NCBI GenBank assembly: GCA_019636095.1
Contig: JAHBYF010000003.1
Coordinates: 372,001 to 436,000, forward strand
Length of the DNA stretch: 64,000 bases
Source of the DNA: Hyphomonadaceae bacterium
GTDB lineage: Bacteria; Pseudomonadota; Alphaproteobacteria; Caulobacterales; Aquidulcibacteraceae
Direction: 5' to 3'
This document shows, in pieces, positions 59,283-64,000 of the stretch. The first letter of the stretch is position 1; each line of letters opens with the position of its first letter. Below the pieces are notes generated by a model, which searched no databases, was not told the origin of the DNA, and saw only the letters and a list, made by a program, of their open reading frames with translations. A program made the translations under genes and the position numbers.

Positions 59283-60110
59283 CTAGCCCCAATCGATCTG
59301 ATCAGCCAGAACAGTTCGAGACGGCGTCGAAACGGTCACGTTCGGCCGACGAACCGGGATGAAGCTGACCGTTTCCCCCTCAAACCGGGCGGCAGTCAGC
59401 GTGCCCGAGGCATAGGCCCCAGTATCCACAGCGATGCGGCGGGCGTCGGCATAAGGCTGATCGACTGGCGTATGGCCGTGGACGACGCGGTGTGAAAATG
59501 GCCGCTTGGACGCGATGAACGCATTGCGGCTCCAGTAGAGCGCTTCGTCCGGCTGATCCGCCAACGAGCGCGTGTCATCCACGCCAGCATGTACGAACGC
59601 GTAGTCGCCAAGCTCGACGTACCGCTCAAGGCCATCCAGAAAATCGATATGAGGCGCCGGCATCCGCGCGCGGAACTCGTCCGCCGCCTCCCGCCAAGCG
59701 TCGGCCGAGCCATTGAATGGCGGCGGGCGCACGCCATAAGACATCAGCGTCTCGGCACCCCCCTGCAACAACCACCCACGGTTGCCCATCGGGTTTTCTA
59801 GGAAAGCCATGAGCGACTGCTCGTGGTTGCCGCGTAAATAACGGCATTCGCAATGGCGCGGTCGGCCAGCCGCCAGCATTCCAAGCACGCCGGCGCTGTC
59901 GTGGCCACGATCCACGTAATCCCCAAGGAAAATCACGATCGGCGGCCCAGCCAAACGCTCGTCCTCAATCGAGCGCCGTTCAAGCAGATCGAGCATATCC
60001 GCCAGTAAGTCAGACCGGCCGTGAATATCGCCGACAGCATACCCCACCCGCCCGTCGAGAAACCTCGCAACGGGGGATTTTGACCGGTTGAAGAGCCGCA
60101 GCACGCTCAC
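59283..60110 (-). CDS. Calcineurin-like metallophosphoesterase (Ser/Thr phosphatase type)
   Basis: A 275-aa enzyme with complete phosphoesterase motifs: GYAVGDIHGRSDLLADML (GDxHG), IVIFLGDYVDRGHDSAG (GDxxDRG), CRYLRGNHEQSLMAFLEN (GNHE), FVHAGVDDTRSL and HRVVHGHTPVDQPY (final His residues). It resembles the PrpE/ApaH-like or PP1-type bacterial phosphatases. Di-metal dependent, cytoplasmic. It is divergent from the exopolysaccharide export gene; whether it belongs to that locus is unclear. Confidence 0.9.
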   Translation of the reverse strand: MSVLRLFNRSKSPVARFLDGRVGYAVGDIHGRSDLLADMLDLLERRSIEDERLAGPPIVIFLGDYVDRGHDSAGVLGMLAAGRPRHCECRYLRGNHEQSLMAFLENPMGNRGWLLQGGAETLMSYGVRPPPFNGSADAWREAADEFRARMPAPHIDFLDGLERYVELGDYAFVHAGVDDTRSLADQPDEALYWSRNAFIASKRPFSHRVVHGHTPVDQPYADARRIAVDTGAYASGTLTAARFEGETVSFIPVRRPNVTVSTPSRTVLADQIDWG

Positions 60111-60315
60111 GCTGTCATCAGATCACCAGGTCCGCATGTTCGCAATTCAGTTCCCGAATTACGCTTTTTGAGTGCGTAGCAACCCTAACAGTTCGCGCAC
60201 TGCGATGTGCCGAACACGGCTCGACGGAAAATTGTCGCGGCCCACCTGGGGAGCGCTGGCCCCTGCTTTGCTTCCAAAAGACGATGGCGTAGGAACGCGT
60301 CAAGGATCGGACTTC

Positions 60316-60897
60316 ATGACATCGCCAATCTGGCACACCCGCCGCGGTTTTCTGCGTTCCCTGGTGCTTACGGCGGGGGCAGGCGCCCTCGGCGCATGCT
60401 CCACAATGGCGCCAACACCTGATGTCGCTGTATCGGATGCGCCGGAATATCGCCTCGGACCGGGTGATCAGATCCGTATCACGGTGTTTAACGAACCCGA
60501 TCTCACCGGCCCGTTCACTGTCGGCTCTCAGGGCACAATCGCATACCCGCTGGTCGGATCGATCCGCGCGAGTGGCCTCACTATTCCCGAGTTTACGACG
60601 GCGCTACAAACTGCGCTCGCGACCTATGTTAGAAATCCCAGTGTCGCTGTCGAAGTGACCAACTACCGGCCATTCTTCATTCTTGGCGAAGTTCAGCGCC
60701 CCGGCACCTACCCGTACTCCGCCAATCTCACCGTCCCCAATGCAGTGGCGACGGCTGGCGGATTCACCTATCGCGCGAACCGCGGCCGCGTTTTCATTCG
60801 TCACGCGAATGAGAACGTAGAACACTCTTACCCGCTGACGGTCGCAACACCCGTGCTTCCAGGCGACACCGTGCGAATCGGCGAACGCTTGTTCTAA
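60316..60897 (+). CDS. Polysaccharide export lipoprotein (Wza/ExoF-like)
   Basis: A 193-aa protein from ATG 60316. It has a twin-arginine-like and lipoprotein-like signal (HTRRGFLRSLVLTAGAGALGAC). Then the Poly_export domain, YRLGPGDQIRITVFNEPDLT, FTVGSQGTIAYPLVGSIRAS, PSVAVEVTNYRPFFILGEVQ, and an SLBB domain, RPGTYPYSANLTVPNAVATAG. Smaller than E. coli Wza (about 379 aa), like the short export proteins of alphaproteobacteria. Starts the exopolysaccharide locus. Confidence 0.9.
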   Translation: MTSPIWHTRRGFLRSLVLTAGAGALGACSTMAPTPDVAVSDAPEYRLGPGDQIRITVFNEPDLTGPFTVGSQGTIAYPLVGSIRASGLTIPEFTTALQTALATYVRNPSVAVEVTNYRPFFILGEVQRPGTYPYSANLTVPNAVATAGGFTYRANRGRVFIRHANENVEHSYPLTVATPVLPGDTVRIGERLF

Positions 60898-61062
60898 CGC
60901 AAACGCGGTTAATTTGGCGGCGCGCCCTTTTCGACACGCCCGCACGGCGCGAAGCATGCATGGCGACGGCTTGATGACGACATTGCCTTTGCAGCAATGC
61001 TAGGCTCAGTGGCGTCTTCGCGATCAACTCGAGCTCCAAGAAATGGGCTGCGCGTGAACCAT

Positions 61063-63159
61063 ATGAATGTGGTCAATAACGAGCCGGCTCCAGGTGCGCG
61101 CAAGGAAACGCCGCGCGGCCTTGCGGACATGCTTGGCCTGACAGCTGCCAAGAACATGCTTCGGCGGCGCATGTGGCTCATGACCGTCGGCAGCATCACC
61201 GCGGCGGCCGTGACCTTTATCATCATCATGTTGCAGCCGCGAGTTTTCACAACGACAGCGATGCTGATCCTGAATCAGCCGGCCGCGACGTCGACCGCTC
61301 AAGTTTCACCGATCGACGCCGAAGTGGCGCTCCTGCGCTCACCCGCCCTGATGGGCGAACTGGCGACTGCGCTTGGCATGCAAGCTGGCGGCGAAGAGAC
61401 CCCCGGCCTCGCGGAAGGCTTGTCGACTGCAATCACCATCGAGCCTCATGCCGACAGCGGCATCATCGAGGTCCATGCGCGCGCAGCTACCGCTCAGCGC
61501 GCTCAATTACTGGCGAACACCTACGCTGACGTTTACCTGGCAAGCCAACTCAACATGAGCGCCGCCGGCGCCATGAGTGAGAATTCCTGGCTCTCGCGCC
61601 GCTTGGCTGAGCTTCGCGAGGATATGCAGACCAAAGAAGACGCGCTGAATGGTTTCCGGCAGGAGTCCGGGCTTGGTGCGCCGGACGACGTCGCCGCACC
61701 GGAGCCGCAGGCTGACAACATCCAAGCGATGCTCCAAAGCGCTCAATCCGATCTGGCCGATCGCGAAGCGCGGCTGCGTCAGCTCAACGATCTGCGCTCC
61801 TCCGGCGCCGACATCGATGCGCTGGCGAGCGCCGTAAACTCCGCGACCATCAACTCGTTGCGCGAGCGCGAGGCCGACATTAACCGGCGCCAGCAGGATC
61901 TAGAAAACCGCTATCTGCCAACGCACCCCGCGGTTCAGGCCATCCAACTGGAACGTCGCGACCTGAACACCGAGATTGAGCGTGAGGTGCAGCGTTTCCA
62001 ATCTGGCTTGGAGGCTGACATTGCGCGCGCCCGCACGCGTGTGCAGTCATTGCAGCAACAGCGCCGTTCAACAGCCGCGCCAGCGCCTGCACCCACAAAC
62101 AGGGCAGACGTGCAACAGCGCTTGCATGAGCTGGAGCAACAAGCCCGCGAGGCCCGCGCGCTCTATGAGTCGTTCCTTGAGCGCTACCAAAACTCGGCTG
62201 ACCAATCGCAACTCAGCGCGCCGACCACGCGCCTGCTCTCGCGCGCAACCCTCCCTGGCCAGCCATCTTCGCCACAGTTGCGCTTTGCGCTACTGATGGC
62301 GCTCGCCGCGGCCATCCTCGTTGGTCTTGGCGCCGGCGCCTTCGCCGAATTGTTCGACCAGTCCGTGAAGAATGCCGACGACCTCGAAGCCAAGGTGGGC
62401 GTGCAGGCGATCTCATCGATTCCGACAATCTCTAAGCGCATGATGCGCCAGATGCCGCCGGCCGAGCGTCACCCGTCCGGCTATCTGGTCGGGCGGCCAA
62501 TGTCGGCATTCACGGAATCGCTGCGCGTCCTTCGCACGGTGATTGTGTATTCAAAGCTCGATCTGTCTTCTAAAGTTGTCGCAGTAACTTCCGCGCTTCC
62601 CGACGAAGGCAAGACGACCATTTCGATGTGTCTGGCGCGCGTCGCGGCGATGTCGGGACAGAAGGTCTGTGTCGTTGACTGCGATCTGCGCAAGCAATCA
62701 ATCAACGACGTCATCGATATCGAAACCGATGTCGGCATCCTGCAAGTCCTTGCGGGCGAAGCGCCATGGCGCTCGGCGATCGTCAAAGACCCCAACTCAG
62801 ATGCACACGTGTTGCCCATCGCCGCCTCTGGCTTCACGCCGCGCGACGTGTTCGGCTCCGACGCCATGGGCAACCTGATTTCAGAATTGCGCGCCCACTA
62901 CGATCTCGTGATCCTCGATTGCGCGCCCATCCTGGCGGTGGCGGAGACTCGCATCGTCGTCGGCCGCGCCGACACCACCGTGCTGGTTGCGCGCGCTGGC
63001 CGCACCCACATTGGCGCAATGCGAGCCGCTGTCGCTCAGACCGAAGCAGCAGGCGGCAACATCCTTGGGATTGCCCTGAACTACGTGCTGCCGCGCTGGC
63101 AGTCGTACACGGACTCCCTCTACTTCAATGAATCGAAGTCCTACTACAGCGTCTCGTAA
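61063..63159 (+). CDS. Exopolysaccharide chain-length protein with tyrosine kinase domain (Wzc-like)
   Basis: About 698 aa; GTG 61054 is an alternative start. N-terminal Wzz domain between two TM helices (MWLMTVGSITAAAVTFIIIM; FALLMALAAAILVGLGAGAF), with a long coiled coil between. The C-terminal BY-kinase has the Walker A in VTSALPDEGKTTISMCLARV (about residue 509), Walker A-prime in KVCVVDCDLRKQS, and Walker B-like LVILDCAPIL. The tail is tyrosine-rich (YTDSLYFNESKSYYS), the usual site of autophosphorylation. It controls polymer length and export in concert with the Wza-like protein. Confidence 0.93.
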   Translation: MNVVNNEPAPGARKETPRGLADMLGLTAAKNMLRRRMWLMTVGSITAAAVTFIIIMLQPRVFTTTAMLILNQPAATSTAQVSPIDAEVALLRSPALMGELATALGMQAGGEETPGLAEGLSTAITIEPHADSGIIEVHARAATAQRAQLLANTYADVYLASQLNMSAAGAMSENSWLSRRLAELREDMQTKEDALNGFRQESGLGAPDDVAAPEPQADNIQAMLQSAQSDLADREARLRQLNDLRSSGADIDALASAVNSATINSLREREADINRRQQDLENRYLPTHPAVQAIQLERRDLNTEIEREVQRFQSGLEADIARARTRVQSLQQQRRSTAAPAPAPTNRADVQQRLHELEQQAREARALYESFLERYQNSADQSQLSAPTTRLLSRATLPGQPSSPQLRFALLMALAAAILVGLGAGAFAELFDQSVKNADDLEAKVGVQAISSIPTISKRMMRQMPPAERHPSGYLVGRPMSAFTESLRVLRTVIVYSKLDLSSKVVAVTSALPDEGKTTISMCLARVAAMSGQKVCVVDCDLRKQSINDVIDIETDVGILQVLAGEAPWRSAIVKDPNSDAHVLPIAASGFTPRDVFGSDAMGNLISELRAHYDLVILDCAPILAVAETRIVVGRADTTVLVARAGRTHIGAMRAAVAQTEAAGGNILGIALNYVLPRWQSYTDSLYFNESKSYYSVS

Positions 63160-63160
63160 A

Positions 63161-63904
63161 TTACGGCTGTGAGCGGCGGCGCACGACTATTCCGCTCGTG
63201 CTCTGCCCCGGCGCTCCGCGCGTGAAACTCGGATTCCAAAGTTCTTCGCGGCGATCGAAAATCGAACGCAAGCCATCCCAGAAGATCAGCGCGTCGGTCG
63301 TGAGCGCCCACGACATCGCGTAAATCTTGTATTGGCTCGGGTCGCCGCTGCCACCGATAATGGTGCTGATGCCCACGATCCCGGGGCGCGCGCTGAGATA
63401 GTAGCGCCGGGCCGATTTCATAGGTTCAAGCTGCTCACGCGCGAGCGGCGTCGGCCCCACCAGGGCCATGTCGCCCCGAATGACATTGAAGAGCTGCGGC
63501 AACCGCTCAAGGACGCTGCCCCATTTTGCCCGGCGCGACCGAGCCTTCGCCGGATCGTTGGCGATCTCATCCGCCTTCGCTACGGGCGCCAGACGCAAAG
63601 AGAAGCACTGAAACGCGCGACCGCCATACCCAACGCGTTCATGCGAGAGAAACACCGGCGAACGGTCGCGCAGCTTGGCGACGCCGGCTGCAATCAGCAT
63701 GACAGGTAGCCACGCCGGCGCCGTGACAATCGCAATCAAGAGATCAATCAAGCGCTTTCCAACGCCGCCGAGCATGGAATCGTACGAGACAATCGGAGAA
63801 CTCGCCAAATCGCGACGAAGTCCAGCTTCGAATGTTGTACTCGGTTGCTCCGCATTCTGCGGTCCCTGCGGCTCTGGCGAGCCACTGGGCAACTGGATGA
63901 GCAT
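63161..63904 (-). CDS. Undecaprenyl-phosphate sugar transferase (bacterial sugar transferase family)
   Basis: A 247-aa initiating glycosyl-phosphotransferase. Short form: one membrane segment (RLIDLLIAIVTAPAWLPVML) followed by the catalytic region VFLSHERVGYGGRAFQCFSL, LERLPQLFNVIRGDMALVGP, YYLSARPGIVGISTIIGG. The family motif KxDELPQLxNVLxGDMSLVGPRP is recognisable as LERLPQLFNVIRGDMALVGP. The typical KFRSM after the first conserved block is replaced by SLRLAPV, so the catalytic centre deserves inspection. It transfers a sugar-1-phosphate to the lipid carrier to start polymer synthesis. Convergent with the Wzc-like gene. Confidence 0.88.
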   Translation of the reverse strand: MLIQLPSGSPEPQGPQNAEQPSTTFEAGLRRDLASSPIVSYDSMLGGVGKRLIDLLIAIVTAPAWLPVMLIAAGVAKLRDRSPVFLSHERVGYGGRAFQCFSLRLAPVAKADEIANDPAKARSRRAKWGSVLERLPQLFNVIRGDMALVGPTPLAREQLEPMKSARRYYLSARPGIVGISTIIGGSGDPSQYKIYAMSWALTTDALIFWDGLRSIFDRREELWNPSFTRGAPGQSTSGIVVRRRSQP

Positions 63905-64000
63905 GGCGTTTCCTGACCTCTCGTCGCTCGCACGATTAAGAACGTTCCGCGAGAAACTGCAATCTCCTCAGGTCTTTCATATGGTTATTTTTCGCCATTC

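Noticed and set aside
63980..64000. Possible start of a plus-strand gene at the right edge
   Set aside because: Only seven codons are available before the window ends.

Overview
The window reads as chromosomal DNA of an alphaproteobacterium, most likely of the Caulobacterales / Hyphomonadaceae kind. The pointers are a GcrA-type cell-cycle regulator, a phoR..pstB-phoU-phoB block, split pntAA/pntAB/pntB transhydrogenase genes next to an aa3-oxidase subunit IV-like gene, and strongly GC-biased coding. Genus-level placement is inference.

Two compartments are visible. Positions 1-15505 are an accessory island. It opens with the 3' part of a glycine-rich tail-fibre-like gene and a frameshifted small phage-type ORF. 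A compact His-Xaa-Ser (HXS) locus follows: two radical-SAM maturases (hxsB, hxsC) and a secreted repeat protein with a C-terminal peptidoglycan-binding-like domain (hxsA). Next come a secreted nuclease, a small membrane protein, a degraded DUF4268-type gene, a PcfJ-like protein, an SRAP (YedK/HMCES) protein, small cysteine-cluster proteins, a phage-like winged-helix / HEAGH-protein pair, and a small duplicated family with one copy frameshifted. A tyrosine integrase with candidate operators closes the island beside an intact tRNA-Gly(CCC). This part is gene-poor, with several disrupted genes and long gaps. Tracts of alternating C and G are rarer here than to the right.

From 15.6 kb onward the genes are dense and housekeeping-like. 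15.7-22.8 kb (minus strand): M28 peptidase and a MacAB-TolC-like efflux operon whose adaptor carries an unusual Spy/LTxxQ-like insert. 23-26.8 kb: two EF-hand proteins and a two-component system. 26.8-30.7 kb: TraB/GumN protein, dCTP deaminase, ApaG, cupin, DUF3833 lipoprotein, small membrane protein. 30.9-32.5 kb: dihaem cytochrome and DsrE-like protein, possibly for sulfur oxidation. 32.7-35.3 kb: gcrA, an ABC-2 permease without an adjacent ATPase, and an esterase. 35.4-38.5 kb: argD-argF-hslO. 38.5-42.3 kb (minus strand): phoR, then pstB-phoU-phoB without pstSCA, with a candidate PHO box ahead of pstB. 42.5-48.7 kb: a tripartite RND efflux operon with an operator-like palindrome upstream. 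48.7-53 kb: two tandem M13 metallopeptidase lipoproteins. 53-54.5 kb: two paralogous small lipoproteins and a DUF1801 protein. 54.6-59.2 kb (minus strand): proton-translocating transhydrogenase operon with three extra genes between its subunits. 59.3-63.9 kb: a phosphoesterase and the start of an exopolysaccharide locus (Wza-like, Wzc-like, sugar transferase).

The least-characterised system is the HXS locus: two maturases and a presumptive substrate are present, but no hxsD-like gene is visible in the window. All family assignments come from reading motifs in the translated sequence; no database search was run.
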